The notes beneath the pieces were generated by a model. The model worked only from the letters and a program-made list of their open reading frames with translations. It was not told the origin of the DNA and searched no databases. Both the position numbers and the translations under genes were made by a program. A stretch of 61,231 nucleotides of DNA from Aquipseudomonas alcaligenes MRY13-0052 (GTDB taxonomy: Bacteria; Pseudomonadota; Gammaproteobacteria; Pseudomonadales; Pseudomonadaceae), in NCBI GenBank assembly GCA_000474255.1, contig BATO01000032.1, positions 1 through 61,231 of the forward strand, read 5' to 3'. Positions 9,487-18,397 of the stretch are shown here, piece after piece (the first letter of the stretch is position 1; each line of letters opens with the position of its first letter).

Positions 9487-10582
9487 ATGGAAATCAACCC
9501 GATCCTCAATAGCATCAAGGACCTCTCCGAACGTACCCAGACCATTCGGGGGTATCTTTGACTACGATCACAAGCATGATCGTCTCGTCGAAGTAAACCG
9601 CGAACTCGAAGACCCCAACGTCTGGAACAACCCGGAGTACGCCCAGAATCTTGGCCGTGAGCGTTCGCTCCTGGCGCAGATCGTCGAAACCCTCGACGAG
9701 CTGACCGGTGGCCTGGCCGACTCCCGCGACCTGCTGGACATGGCGGTCGAAGAGAACGACGAAGGCGCGGTCAACGACGTCGCCGCCGAAGTCGAGCGCC
9801 TGCGCGAGATCCTCGAGAAGCTGGAATTCCGCCGCATGTTCAGCGGCGAGATGGACCCGAACAACGCCTACCTAGACATCCAGGCCGGTTCCGGCGGCAC
9901 CGAAGCCCAGGACTGGGCCAACATGCTGCTGCGCATGTACCTGCGCTGGGCCGACAAGAACGGCTTCAGCGCCGAGATCGTCGAACTGTCCGAAGGCGAA
10001 GTCGCCGGCATCAAGGGCGCCACCGTGCACATCAAGGGCGAATACGCCTTCGGTTGGCTGCGCACCGAGATCGGCGTGCACCGCCTGGTGCGCAAGAGCC
10101 CGTTCGACTCCGGCAACCGTCGCCACACCTCGTTCACCGCGGTGTTCGTATCCCCCGAGATCGATGACAACATCGAGATCGAGATCAACCCGTCCGACCT
10201 GCGCATCGACACCTACCGCTCCTCCGGCGCGGGCGGTCAGCACGTGAACACCACCGACTCGGCCGTACGTATCACCCACGTACCGACCAACACGGTGGTC
10301 GCGTGCCAGAACGAACGCTCCCAGCACGCCAACAAGGACACCGCCATGAAAATGCTGCGGGCCCGGTTGTACGAGCAGGAGATGCAGAAACGCAACGCCG
10401 CGTCCCAGGCGCTGGAAGAGACCAAGTCCGATATCGGCTGGGGCCACCAGATCCGTTCCTACGTGCTCGACCAGTCGCGCATCAAGGACCTGCGTACCGG
10501 CGTCGAGCGCAGCGATTGCGACAAGGTGCTGGACGGGGATCTCAACGAGTACCTCGAAGCCAGCCTGAAACAAGGTCTCTAA
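9487..10582 (+). CDS. prfB: Peptide chain release factor 2 (RF2), programmed +1 frameshift
   Basis: The frame from the ATG at 9487 stops after 24 codons at an in-frame TGA (9559-9561) within CGGGGGTATCTTTGAC. Slipping by one base after CTT continues in the frame ending at 10582, giving a 364-residue RF2. The internal Shine-Dalgarno-like GGGGG and the CTTTGA slip site match the classic autoregulatory frameshift: scarce RF2 slows termination at TGA and favours the shift. The product shows SPF (stop-codon recognition, KSPFDSG) and GGQ (peptide release, GAGGQHVNT). It is followed by lysS as in many Proteobacteria. Confidence 0.98.
9553..9562 (+). other. prfB +1 recoding site
   Basis: TAT CTT TGA C: the ribosome shifts from CTT to TTT, skipping one base and decoding GAC as Asp. 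The upstream GGGGG (9548-9552) acts as the stimulatory internal Shine-Dalgarno. Identical in plan to the E. coli site. Confidence 0.96.
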
Positions 10583-10656
10583 AGCCGCTGCGCTTGTTCT
10601 TTTAGCGATAACTTTTCACCAGGCGCCAACACGCCGAAGCAGGAACCACCAAGACC

Positions 10657-12162
10657 ATGAGCGACCAACAACCCGACCAGCACGAACTGCAACAGGAAGA
10701 GAACAAGCTGATCGCCCAGCGCAAGGAAAAGCTTGCCGCCGTGCGTGAGGCGAAGGCCATCGCCTTCCCCAACGACTTCCGCCGCGATGCCTATTTCGCG
10801 GACCTGCAGAAACAGTACGCGGACAAGACCAAGGAAGAGCTGGAAGCTGCAGCCATCCCGGTCAAGGTCGCCGGTCGCATCATGCTCAACCGTGGTTCCT
10901 TCATCGTCCTGCAGGACAGCACCAGCCGCCTGCAGGTCTATGTGAACCGCAAGACCCTGCCGGAAGAGACCCTGGCCGAGATCAAGACCTGGGACCTGGG
11001 CGACATCATCGGCGCCGAAGGCACCGTGGCCCGCTCCGGCAAGGGCGACCTGTATGTCGACATGACCAACGTGCGCTTGCTGACCAAGGCCCTGCGCCCG
11101 CTGCCGGACAAGCACCACGGCCTGACCGACACCGAGCAGCGCTATCGCCAGCGCTACGTCGACCTGATCGTCAACGAGGAAACCCGCCATACCTTCCGCG
11201 TGCGCTCCCAGGTCATCGCCCACATCCGTCGCTTCCTCTCCGATCGCGGTTTCCTCGAAGTGGAAACCCCGATGCTGCAGACCATCCCCGGCGGTGCCGC
11301 GGCCAAGCCCTTCGAAACCCACCACAACGCCCTGGACATGGCCATGTTCCTGCGTATCGCGCCGGAGCTGTACCTCAAGCGCCTGGTGGTCGGTGGCTTC
11401 GAGAAGGTCTTCGAGATCAACCGCAACTTCCGTAATGAAGGCGTTTCCACCCGGCACAACCCCGAGTTCACCATGCTCGAGTTCTACCAGGCCTACGCCG
11501 ACTACGAAGACAACATGGACCTGACCGAGGAGCTGTTCCGCGAGCTGGCCCAGGCCGTGCTCGGCAGCACCGACGTGCCCTACGGCGACAAGGTGTTCCA
11601 CTTCGGCGAGCCCTTCGCGCGCCTGTCCGTGTTCGACGCCATCCTCAAGTACAACCCGGAAATCACCGCGGCTGACCTCAACGATGTCGAGAAGGCTCGT
11701 GTCATCGCCAAGAACGCCGGCGCCAAGGTCCTCGGCCACGAAGGCCTGGGCAAGCTGCAGGTGATGATTTTCGAGGAACTGGTGGAGAGCAAGCTGGAGC
11801 AGCCGCACTTCATCACCCAGTACCCCTTCGAAGTCTCGCCGCTGGCGCGCCGCAACGACAACGACCCGAGCGTCACCGACCGCTTCGAGCTGTTCATCGG
11901 TGGCCGCGAGATCGCCAACGCCTACTCCGAGCTGAACGACGCCGAAGACCAGGCCGAGCGCTTCATGCTGCAGGTCAAGGAGAAGGACGCCGGTGACGAC
12001 GAGGCGATGCACTTCGACGCCGACTTCGTCAACGCGCTGGAATACGGCATGCCGCCCACCGCCGGTGAAGGCATCGGTATCGACCGCCTGGTGATGTTGC
12101 TGACCAATTCGCCGTCTATTCGTGACGTCATCCTGTTCCCGCATATGCGGCCCCAGGCCTGA
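10657..12162 (+). CDS. lysS: Lysyl-tRNA synthetase, class II
   Basis: 501 residues, the usual length. An N-terminal OB-fold anticodon-binding domain covers residues ~60-170. The catalytic domain carries motif 2 ([20 protein letters not shown]) and motif 3 ([13 protein letters not shown]). It charges tRNA-Lys in the cytoplasm. It lies 74 bp after prfB, and the two are often co-transcribed. A clear terminator follows at 12171-12195. Confidence 0.97.
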   Translation: MSDQQPDQHELQQEENKLIAQRKEKLAAVREAKAIAFPNDFRRDAYFADLQKQYADKTKEELEAAAIPVKVAGRIMLNRGSFIVLQDSTSRLQVYVNRKTLPEETLAEIKTWDLGDIIGAEGTVARSGKGDLYVDMTNVRLLTKALRPLPDKHHGLTDTEQRYRQRYVDLIVNEETRHTFRVRSQVIAHIRRFLSDRGFLEVETPMLQTIPGGAAAKPFETHHNALDMAMFLRIAPELYLKRLVVGGFEKVFEINRNFRNEGVSTRHNPEFTMLEFYQAYADYEDNMDLTEELFRELAQAVLGSTDVPYGDKVFHFGEPFARLSVFDAILKYNPEITAADLNDVEKARVIAKNAGAKVLGHEGLGKLQVMIFEELVESKLEQPHFITQYPFEVSPLARRNDNDPSVTDRFELFIGGREIANAYSELNDAEDQAERFMLQVKEKDAGDDEAMHFDADFVNALEYGMPPTAGEGIGIDRLVMLLTNSPSIRDVILFPHMRPQA

Positions 12163-12170
12163 CGCGTGAG

Positions 12171-12195
12171 AAAAGCCGCCTTCGGGCGGTTTTTT
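12171..12195 (+). terminator. Rho-independent terminator after lysS
   Basis: AAAAGCCGCC-TTCG-GGCGGTTTTTT: a GC stem with a UUCG tetraloop followed by a T-run. Confidence 0.93.
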
Positions 12196-12276
12196 CTTGG
12201 CCGGCGTTGAGTTGAATAGCCGGAGAAATGGTCGAAACTGTCTTGCATCCCAGCTGAACCCGGAGGTCCATGCATC

Positions 12277-12990
12277 TTGCCCAAGTCGTCCCGTAGCGAC
12301 AGTGCCGCCCAGGCGGCCAGCGCCCTCGCCGAAAGTGTCCAGTACCAGGGCCGCAAGGCCAGCCGGCAGGGCAGCGAGCAACGCCGCCAGGCGATTCTCG
12401 ATGCCGCCATGCGCATCATCGTGCGTGACGGCGTGCGCGCGGTGCGCCACCGCGCCGTGGCGGCGGAGGCGGAAGTGCCGCTTTCGGCCACCACCTATTA
12501 CTTCAAGGACATCAACGACCTGATCACCGACACCTTCGCCCAGTTCGTCGAGCGCAGCGCCGAAGCCATGGCCGCGTTCTGGGGCAGCGTCGAGGGTGAC
12601 CTGCAGGGCATGGCGGCGGCTCTGAGCCGCGACGGTGCCTCGCGCCGGCAGATGACCGACGAGATCGTCGAGATGGCCATCCAGTACGTGCGCCGACAAC
12701 TGATCGAGAACCGCGTGCAGTTGCTGGCCGAGCAGGCGTTCCGCCAGGAGGCGCTGATCAACGCCGGCCTGCGGCCGCTGGCCGATGCCCACCGTGGCAT
12801 CCTCTCCCAGGGCGCCGAGCACTTCTTCCAGGTGCTGGGCTCGGATGAGCCGGCCGAGGACGCCAAGGTGTTGACGGCCATCATTCTGCGGATGGAATAT
12901 CAGGGCCTGCTCGATGGGGTGGACAACCTCGATATCGACGAGATGCGAGCCGTGCTCAAGCGCTACCTCTACCTGGTGATGGGGCTCTAG
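12277..12990 (+). CDS. TetR-family transcriptional regulator
   Basis: 237 residues from a TTG start; GGAGG at 12262-12266 lies 10 bases upstream, and the nearer ATG at 12270 is in another frame that stops after eight codons. The N-terminal helix-turn-helix is clear (AILDAAMRIIVRDG, VPLSATTYYFKDINDLI). The C-terminal ligand domain is not recognisable at sub-family level. An extra N-terminal tail of ~30 polar residues precedes the HTH. It sits alone between two terminators, so its targets are not evident from context. Confidence 0.85.
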   Translation: MPKSSRSDSAAQAASALAESVQYQGRKASRQGSEQRRQAILDAAMRIIVRDGVRAVRHRAVAAEAEVPLSATTYYFKDINDLITDTFAQFVERSAEAMAAFWGSVEGDLQGMAAALSRDGASRRQMTDEIVEMAIQYVRRQLIENRVQLLAEQAFRQEALINAGLRPLADAHRGILSQGAEHFFQVLGSDEPAEDAKVLTAIILRMEYQGLLDGVDNLDIDEMRAVLKRYLYLVMGL

Positions 12991-13003
12991 AACACGGTAC
13001 GAG

Positions 13004-13036
13004 ACCCCGCATTCAGGCCACCTGTCTTGCGGGGTT
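13004..13036 (+). terminator. Rho-independent terminator after the TetR gene
   Basis: ACCCCGC and GCGGGGT form a 7-bp stem around a 19-nt loop, followed by a T-run (GGGGTTTTTC). Confidence 0.8.
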
Positions 13037-13060
13037 TTTCATGGTCACAAGGAGAGCGAA

Positions 13061-13615
13061 ATGAAACCCTGGCGCGCATTGGTCGCCCTGTCCTTCCTGC
13101 TGCTGAGCGGGTGCCTGGTCACCTTGCGGGACCCGATCCCGGCCCATGAGCCGGCGCCGATCCCGCTGCTGGGCGACTGGACGCGCAAGGACGAGTGGGG
13201 CGAGCGTCTATACCTGGAGATCAGCCGCGCCGGCTCCAACCTGTACAAGGCCCGTACCTACGAAGGCAGCAAGGACAACCTCGACAGCCTCCAGGAGTAC
13301 GGCTTCACCGTCGCCCACCATGGCCGCCGCTGGTACCTCTCCGCCGGGCTGCCGAAGAAGTGGGGCGCCAATTTCGCCGTCGCCGGCTTCGAACTCACCA
13401 CCGACAACGAACTGGTGATCTACAACCTCGATGTCGAACGCCTGCACCAGGAGCTGGAGCACGGCACCTTCGAGGGCGCCAGCGTGGAGATGCCCGAGGG
13501 TGATGGCGTGCTGCTGAACACGCCCTGGGAGAAGATCCAGGCCTGGCTGGACGACCCGGCCAACTCCGATGTCTTCGTCGAGGTGGCGCGCTACCAGCGT
13601 TCCACCGAGGAGTGA
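13061..13615 (+). CDS. Conserved hypothetical lipoprotein
   Basis: 184 residues with a lipoprotein signal peptide; the lipobox LLSGC puts the lipidated Cys near residue 18. The mature part is polar with many Trp, Tyr and Glu and shows no recognised domain. The start has GGAGAG upstream. It is the first gene of a run of closely packed genes up to the macro-domain gene. Function unknown; probably anchored in an envelope membrane. Confidence 0.75.
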   Translation: MKPWRALVALSFLLLSGCLVTLRDPIPAHEPAPIPLLGDWTRKDEWGERLYLEISRAGSNLYKARTYEGSKDNLDSLQEYGFTVAHHGRRWYLSAGLPKKWGANFAVAGFELTTDNELVIYNLDVERLHQELEHGTFEGASVEMPEGDGVLLNTPWEKIQAWLDDPANSDVFVEVARYQRSTEE

Positions 13616-13617
13616 GC

Positions 13618-14913
13618 ATGAGCCGGCGCCAACTGCCCGACGACTACCAGAACATCGTCCGTACCCTGTCCGACCGTATCGTCCATGCGCAGACGCCGAT
13701 CCGCGTGCTGGACGCCATCAAATGGGACGACAGCGTTCGCCAGGGCTTCCTCAAGCACAAGGGCAAGGCCATGCCCGAGGTGGACCGCGCCTATTACGAG
13801 AGCCGGCCGCTGGCCTTCGACTCCTCGGCGAAGAAGCTGGAATTCCAGAACATCGAGCGCGACATCACCCGCCAGCTGGGGCAGTTCAACCCGGTGGGGC
13901 AGATCATGCGGCGCATGTGCAAGGAATACCGCATGGTGATCCGCATGCTCGAAGCGCGCGGCACCGCCGACTTCGGGCTGATCTCCCAGGAGCTCTACGG
14001 CGCCGCCTCGGACGCCTTCCATGCCGGTGACCCGACCCTCTCCGACCTGGGGCTGATGCTCTCGGACTACCTGAACAAGATCGACGACCGTGGCGACCTC
14101 AAGGACGAGCCCAAGACGCTCACCGCCAAGGACGCCGTGGCCATGCTGCAGAGCCGCCTCAGCGCGGTATTCGGCGAGGGCGACGACACCATCCGCGTGT
14201 TCGAGTCCGACGGCATCGTCGCCGACGCCGCCGCCGGCGCCGACTACATCAAGGTGCGCGCCGACGCGATGTTCAACGAACGCGACGTGCGCGCCCTGGA
14301 AGTGCACGAGGGGCTGGTGCACGTCGGCACCACGCTGAACGGCCAGAACCAGCCGATCTGCACCTTCCTGGCCAAGGGCCCGCCGTCGTCCACCGTGACC
14401 CAGGAAGGCCTGGCCATCCTCATGGAAGTGATCGCCTTCGCCTCCTACCCCACGCGCCTGCGCAAGCTCACCAACCGCACCCGCGCCATCCACATGGCGG
14501 AGGAGGGGGCCGACTTCCTCGAGGTCTATCACTTCTACCGCGAGCAGGGCTACGGCATGGCCGAGAGCTACGGCAACGCCAGCCGGGTGTTCCGTGGCTC
14601 CTCGCCGGACGGCCTGCCCTTCACCAAGGACCTGTCCTACCTGAAGGGCTTCATCATGATCTACAACTACATCCAGCTCGCCGTGCGCAAAGGCAAGCTG
14701 GAGCAGATCCCGCTGCTGTTCTGTGGCAAGACCACCCTGGAAGACATGCGCACCCTGCGCCAACTGGTCGACGAAGGCCTGGTGGCACCGCCCAAGTACC
14801 TGCCCCCGCAGTTCCGCGACCTCAACGCGCTGTCGGCCTGGATGTGCTTCTCCAACTTCCTCAATCACCTGAGCCTGGATCGCATCGAGGCGGATTACGC
14901 GAATATTCTTTAA
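13618..14913 (+). CDS. QEGLA-motif protein (DUF1704 family), possible metallohydrolase
   Basis: 431 residues. The ATG at 13618 has AGGAG five bases upstream; the in-frame GTG at 13612 overlaps the previous stop and is less likely. It shows the motifs LEVHEGLVHVGTTLNG and TVTQEGLAILMEV, which resemble a gluzincin HExxH-like site built from H-E-x-x-x-H followed by a downstream Glu. Members are sometimes named flavohemoglobin expression-modulating QEGLA proteins, a label with little biochemistry behind it. Cytoplasmic, no signal peptide. Confidence 0.8.
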   Translation: MSRRQLPDDYQNIVRTLSDRIVHAQTPIRVLDAIKWDDSVRQGFLKHKGKAMPEVDRAYYESRPLAFDSSAKKLEFQNIERDITRQLGQFNPVGQIMRRMCKEYRMVIRMLEARGTADFGLISQELYGAASDAFHAGDPTLSDLGLMLSDYLNKIDDRGDLKDEPKTLTAKDAVAMLQSRLSAVFGEGDDTIRVFESDGIVADAAAGADYIKVRADAMFNERDVRALEVHEGLVHVGTTLNGQNQPICTFLAKGPPSSTVTQEGLAILMEVIAFASYPTRLRKLTNRTRAIHMAEEGADFLEVYHFYREQGYGMAESYGNASRVFRGSSPDGLPFTKDLSYLKGFIMIYNYIQLAVRKGKLEQIPLLFCGKTTLEDMRTLRQLVDEGLVAPPKYLPPQFRDLNALSAWMCFSNFLNHLSLDRIEADYANIL

Positions 14914-15040
14914 ACGCTAGCTGGAAGCTTGAGGCCTGAAGCTGGAAGAAAAAGCCTACGAGGTCGGCCAGCAAATGGCCTGGATGAAAAACCGCTGCAA
15001 CAGATGAATGCTTGATACCCGAGGTGACGCCCAGCACGCT

Positions 15041-15117
15041 TTCCAGCTTCCAGCTTCCAGCTTCCAGCTTCCAGCTTCCAGCTTCCAGCTTCCAGCTTCC
15101 AGCTTCCAGCTTCCAGC
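15041..15117 (+). repeat. Tandem heptanucleotide repeat, 11 copies of TTCCAGC
   Basis: Eleven perfect direct copies of TTCCAGC end 27 bp before the ATG at 15145. Two inverted single copies (GCTGGAAGC and GCTGGAAG) lie at about 14921-14946. Repeats whose unit is not a multiple of three and that lie next to a start are prone to slipped-strand copy-number change. Here the array is upstream of the start, so change would alter promoter or leader spacing rather than reading frame. Confidence 0.95.
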
Positions 15118-15144
15118 TCCAGGCTCACTGAGGACCCAATCAAA

Positions 15145-15891
15145 ATGCCCAGCCATCAGCTCGACTACGAAATCCTCGGCGCTTCGGCGCAGACCGTTGA
15201 GATCATCCTCGACCCGCAGGAAACGGTGATCGCCGAAGCCGGGGCGATGAACTACATGACCGAAGGCATCCGCTTCGAGGCGCGCATGGGCGACGGTTCC
15301 TCCAGCGGCGTGCTGGGCAAGTTGTGGGGGGCGGGCAAGCGCCTGCTCACCGGCGAGTCGCTGTTCATGACCCACTTCACCAACGAGGGCCGTGGCCAGC
15401 AGCGGGTCGGTTTCGCCGCGCCCTACCCGGGCACCGTGGTGCCCATCGACCTGGCCCAGGTCGGCGGGCGCCTGGTGTGCCAGAAGGACGCCTTCCTCTG
15501 CGCCGCCCACGGCACGCAGATCGGCATCGCCTTCAACAAGCGCATCGGCGCCGGTTTCTTCGGCGGCGAGGGCTTCATCCTGCAGAAACTCGAAGGCGAC
15601 GGCCTGGCCTTCGTGCATGCCGGCGGCACGGTGATCCGCAAGGAGCTGAACAACGAAACCCTGCGCCTGGACACCGGTTGCCTGGTGGCCTTCACCACGG
15701 GCATCGACTACGACATCGGCCTGGCCGGCGGGCTGAAGAGCATGCTCTTCGGCGGCGAAGGCATCCTCCTGGCCACCCTCAAGGGCACCGGCACGGTGTG
15801 GATCCAGAGCCTGCCCTTCTCGCGCCTGGCCGAGCGCATCTACGAGGCCACCTACAAGGCGCGTGAGGAAACCCGCGCCGGCGGCCAGTGA
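15145..15891 (+). CDS. AIM24/TIGR00266-family protein
   Basis: 248 residues, close to the family's usual length. It is Gly-rich with repeated beta-type segments typical of the AIM24 fold ([46 protein letters not shown]). No signal peptide, so presumably cytoplasmic. The biochemical role is unknown in bacteria. Its upstream region holds the heptanucleotide array. The stop overlaps the next start by 4 bp (GTGA). Confidence 0.88.
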   Translation: MPSHQLDYEILGASAQTVEIILDPQETVIAEAGAMNYMTEGIRFEARMGDGSSSGVLGKLWGAGKRLLTGESLFMTHFTNEGRGQQRVGFAAPYPGTVVPIDLAQVGGRLVCQKDAFLCAAHGTQIGIAFNKRIGAGFFGGEGFILQKLEGDGLAFVHAGGTVIRKELNNETLRLDTGCLVAFTTGIDYDIGLAGGLKSMLFGGEGILLATLKGTGTVWIQSLPFSRLAERIYEATYKAREETRAGGQ

Positions 15892-16769
15892 CCCGCTCCT
15901 GCCTCCTGCTGCTGGTCCTGCTGCTGCAGGGCTGCAGCGGGCTGCTGTTCTACCCCGAGCGCCAGCTGCCCTTCACCCCCGAGCGTGCCGGCCTGGCCTA
16001 CCGCGATGTCGAGCTGGTCACCGCCGACGGCCTGCGCCTGCATGGCTGGTGGTTGCCGGCTGCGGCTGGTGCCGAGGTCAAGGGCACGGTGCTGCACCTG
16101 CACGGCAATGGCGGCAATGTCGCTTCCCACCTGGGCGGCAGCTGGTGGTTGCCGGAGCAGGGCTACCAGGTGTTGCTGCTGGACTACCGCGGCTACGGCC
16201 GCTCCGAGGGCAGCCCCTCGCTGGCGGGGGCCTACCTAGACATCGACGCCGCCTTCGCCTGGCTCGACCGCGCGCCCGAGGTGCAGGGCAAGCCGCTGGT
16301 GCTGCTGGGCCAGAGCCTGGGCGGCGCCATGGCGGTGCACTACCTGAGCGAGCACCCCGAGCGCCGTGCCCAGCTGCGCGCGCTGGTGCTGGACGGCGCG
16401 CCGGCCAGTTACCGTGACGTGGCTCAATTCACCCTGGGCAATGCCTGGTTAACCTGGCCGCTCCAGGTGCCGCTGTCCTGGCTGGTGCCTGATGGCGACA
16501 GCGCGATCGGTGCGATTGCCGGTCTGCAGGGCTTGCCGATGCTGATCTACCACAGCATCGACGACCAGGTGGTGCCTCTTTCCAATGGCGTGCGCTTGTA
16601 TCAAGCTGCGCCGCCGCCGCGGGTGTTCCAGCCGACTCGTGGCGGCCATGTGCAGACCTTCGCCGACCCCACCTGGCGGGAGGTGATGCTGCGCTACCTC
16701 GAAGACCCGAACGGTTTCGTCGGGCTGCGACGGCTGGCTGAAGTCCCGAATACAGAGAGTCCCCAATGA
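15888..16769 (+). CDS. Alpha/beta-hydrolase lipoprotein (serine aminopeptidase/BEM46-like)
   Basis: 293 residues from GTG in a GTGA overlap. A lipoprotein signal with lipobox LLQGC (Cys near residue 16) comes first. An alpha/beta-hydrolase fold follows: oxyanion region HLHGNGGN, nucleophile elbow GQSLGGAM (Ser near residue 144), acid in the SIDDQVVP strand and catalytic His in GGHVQTF. It probably hydrolyses an ester or amide in the periplasm; the substrate cannot be read from sequence. Confidence 0.85.
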   Translation: MTRSCLLLLVLLLQGCSGLLFYPERQLPFTPERAGLAYRDVELVTADGLRLHGWWLPAAAGAEVKGTVLHLHGNGGNVASHLGGSWWLPEQGYQVLLLDYRGYGRSEGSPSLAGAYLDIDAAFAWLDRAPEVQGKPLVLLGQSLGGAMAVHYLSEHPERRAQLRALVLDGAPASYRDVAQFTLGNAWLTWPLQVPLSWLVPDGDSAIGAIAGLQGLPMLIYHSIDDQVVPLSNGVRLYQAAPPPRVFQPTRGGHVQTFADPTWREVMLRYLEDPNGFVGLRRLAEVPNTESPQ

Positions 16770-17089
16770 GCGAACGCAACCCCATCCCGCTGATCCTCAC
16801 CGGCGTCGGCACCATCATCGGCACCGTGATGGTCCTCTGGTACTACGGCTACCTGCACTTCGCCAAACCGGAAGATGCGCTGCTGCTGTCCGACTTCACC
16901 ATGCTCAAGACCGTTCCCGGCGAGGACTACAAGGTCTCGCTGACGCCCGCCACCCAGGTCGCCCAGTGCATCGATGGCGTTCTGGTGCTGTTCGACACCG
17001 AGCAGAAAGGCCTGACCGGCGTGCTGGTGAACAACAAGAAACAGGCCGTGCGCTGCATGGGCCAGGAGACCCCGCAAGAGGTCAAGTGA
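16766..17089 (+). CDS. Small single-pass membrane protein of unknown function
   Basis: 107 residues, ATGA overlap with the hydrolase gene. One N-terminal transmembrane helix ([20 protein letters not shown]), then a soluble domain with two Cys ([15 protein letters not shown]) that could pair in the periplasm. No family recognised. The tight overlap on the left and 7-bp gap on the right suggest one operon. Confidence 0.75.
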   Translation: MSERNPIPLILTGVGTIIGTVMVLWYYGYLHFAKPEDALLLSDFTMLKTVPGEDYKVSLTPATQVAQCIDGVLVLFDTEQKGLTGVLVNNKKQAVRCMGQETPQEVK

Positions 17090-17096
17090 GGGCAGG

Positions 17097-17597
17097 ATGA
17101 AGGTCGAGGTCTGGCAGGGCGACATCACCCGCCTGGACGTGGACGCCATCGTCAACGCGGCCAATTCCTCGCTGCTCGGCGGCGGTGGCGTGGATGGTGC
17201 GATCCACCGCGCCGCGGGTCCTGAGCTGCTCGCTAGTTGCCGTGAGCTGCGCGGCTGCCCCACCGGCGAGGCGCGCATCACCCCGGGCTTCCGCCTGCCG
17301 GCGACCTTCGTCATCCACACGGTCGGCCCGATCTGGGCCGGCGGCAGCCAGCGCGAGCCCGAGCTGCTCGCCAGCTGCTACCGCAACAGCCTGGCCCTGG
17401 CGGAATCCGCCGGCGTCGCCAGCATCGCCTTCCCGGCCATCAGCTGCGGCGTCTATGGCTACCCGCTGGAAGCCGCCGTGCGCATCGCCGTCACCGAACT
17501 GCGCCGCCCACGGCCGACCGGCAGCACCCTGCAGCGCGCGCTGCTGGTGGCCTTCTCCGAAGACATGACACGCCTCTACCGCGACGCCCTGGCCTGA
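17097..17597 (+). CDS. Macro-domain protein, probable O-acetyl-ADP-ribose deacetylase (YmdB type)
   Basis: 166 residues, all macro domain. Signatures: [29 protein letters not shown] for ADP-ribose binding and catalysis, and [12 protein letters not shown] in the phosphate loop. The family hydrolyses O-acetyl-ADP-ribose and mono-ADP-ribosyl groups. AGG lies just before the ATG. Last gene of the run that begins at 13061 or 15145. Confidence 0.93.
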   Translation: MKVEVWQGDITRLDVDAIVNAANSSLLGGGGVDGAIHRAAGPELLASCRELRGCPTGEARITPGFRLPATFVIHTVGPIWAGGSQREPELLASCYRNSLALAESAGVASIAFPAISCGVYGYPLEAAVRIAVTELRRPRPTGSTLQRALLVAFSEDMTRLYRDALA

Positions 17598-17616
17598 TCC
17601 GGCGGCTTTTGTGGGA

Positions 17617-18178
17617 GCGAATGAATTGGCTCTGTCTGCGTTAAGTGTTGCTAGAGGATTTGAGTCCAGTTGATTGCTGAGCTCTGGTGATGTTTCTGGT
17701 TTCGCCCACCCGGGCGAGTCCCTTTTCTCAGTCGTCGGGATGCCGAACCACTTAAAAGGAACCAAAAGGGCTTGCCCCATCATCCGGCCCCGGCTTCGCC
17801 GGGGTTCCCTCACTCCATCGCCGTTACTCGCTACGCTCGCCCTTCGGGCCGCACTGAAGTGCGTTCGCCGCAAGCGTCGTCTGGGGGCCGGCGCGATGGG
17901 CCATCCATGGCCTGGCGCGCCTCTCGCGGCATCCATGCCGCTCGTCCCCCGGCGCAACGACTGCGTTCGGCCTCCTGGAGGGGCGTTGGCGGCTGCCCCA
18001 CCTTTCTTCGTCCAGCGCATCGCCACGTGGTGCGCACGGGCTTTCGTAGGATGGTGTAGAGCGAAGCGAAACCCATGCGGTGGAGGTGGCACGAATCCTT
18101 GGGCGCCCGGAAAGCACCGTGCTTGAGCGCTTGCATTAAAACCACAACAGCTAACGCAGACAGAGCCAATTCATTCGC
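17617..18178. repeat. 535-560 bp segment bounded by 27-bp perfect inverted repeats
   Basis: GCGAATGAATTGGCTCTGTC and the next seven bases (17617-17643) recur exactly in reverse complement at 18152-18178; weaker similarity runs a few bases further inward. The enclosed sequence is non-coding. It could be a MITE-like non-autonomous element, or two copies of a common Pseudomonas repeat that face each other by chance. No target-site duplication is obvious. Confidence 0.7.
18046..18075 (+). repeat. Intergenic repeat family E, copy 1
   Basis: GTAGGATGGTGTAGAGCGAA followed by GCGAAACCCAT; a second copy with two differences is at 38592-38622. Confidence 0.65.
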
Positions 18179-18198
18179 GAAATGTCCAGCGCAGCCCT

Positions 18199-18260
18199 GT
18201 AGCCCGGGCTTTAGCCCGGGGATGCCGGTCATTCCACTCCCGGGCTGAAGCCCGGGCTAC
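18199..18260. repeat. REP-like inverted pair
   Basis: GTAGCCCGGGCTTTAGCCCG at the left and its near-perfect reverse complement ending at 18260, each arm itself palindromic (CCCGGGCTNNAGCCCGGG). A typical two-headed extragenic palindrome. Confidence 0.8.
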
Positions 18261-18282
18261 GCAGCTGTCCTGGCGCCCCCCT

Positions 18283-18391
18283 GGTGGAGGTAAAGAGCGA
18301 CCTCCACTCTACGCAGCGGTCATGCCCGTGCGGCGGGGCCGGCTGCTTTTGTAGGGGCGACTTGAGTCGCCAAGCGGCGCGCAGCGCCGCC
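18283..18391 (+). repeat. Intergenic repeats, family B copy 2 (18283-18333) and family A copy 2 (18351-18391)
   Basis: The first unit matches 5814-5845 and, over a longer stretch ending GCGGTCATGCCCGTGCGG, also 21268-21318. The second unit matches 5546-5586. In both places A and B lie within a few hundred bases, which suggests a composite unit. Confidence 0.7.
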
Positions 18392-18397
18392 ATTCGC

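Larger units (their letters stand above)
17598..18397. other. 0.8-kb gene-free region made of intergenic repeats
   Basis: No ORF here has a start with a ribosome site or family-like sequence. Starting from the left it holds a repeat arm (17617-17643), a stretch with GGCTTGCCCC and GGCTTCGCCGG palindromes, a family E repeat (18046-18075), the inverted second arm (18152-18178), a REP-like pair (18199-18260), then copies of families B and A. It separates the macro-domain gene from the convergent metal ATPase gene. Confidence 0.7.

Noticed and set aside
9559-9561. prfB looks like a pseudogene with an early stop
   Set aside because: The stop lies in the well-known programmed frameshift site, so the gene is intact.
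15041-15117. Tandem TTCCAGC array as a CRISPR array
   Set aside because: The unit is only 7 bp with no spacers, and no cas genes are nearby.
17674-18126. Several 95-150 codon frames in the repeat-rich gap after the macro-domain gene
   Set aside because: They run through palindromic repeats in multiple frames, have no ribosome sites and no recognisable protein sequence.
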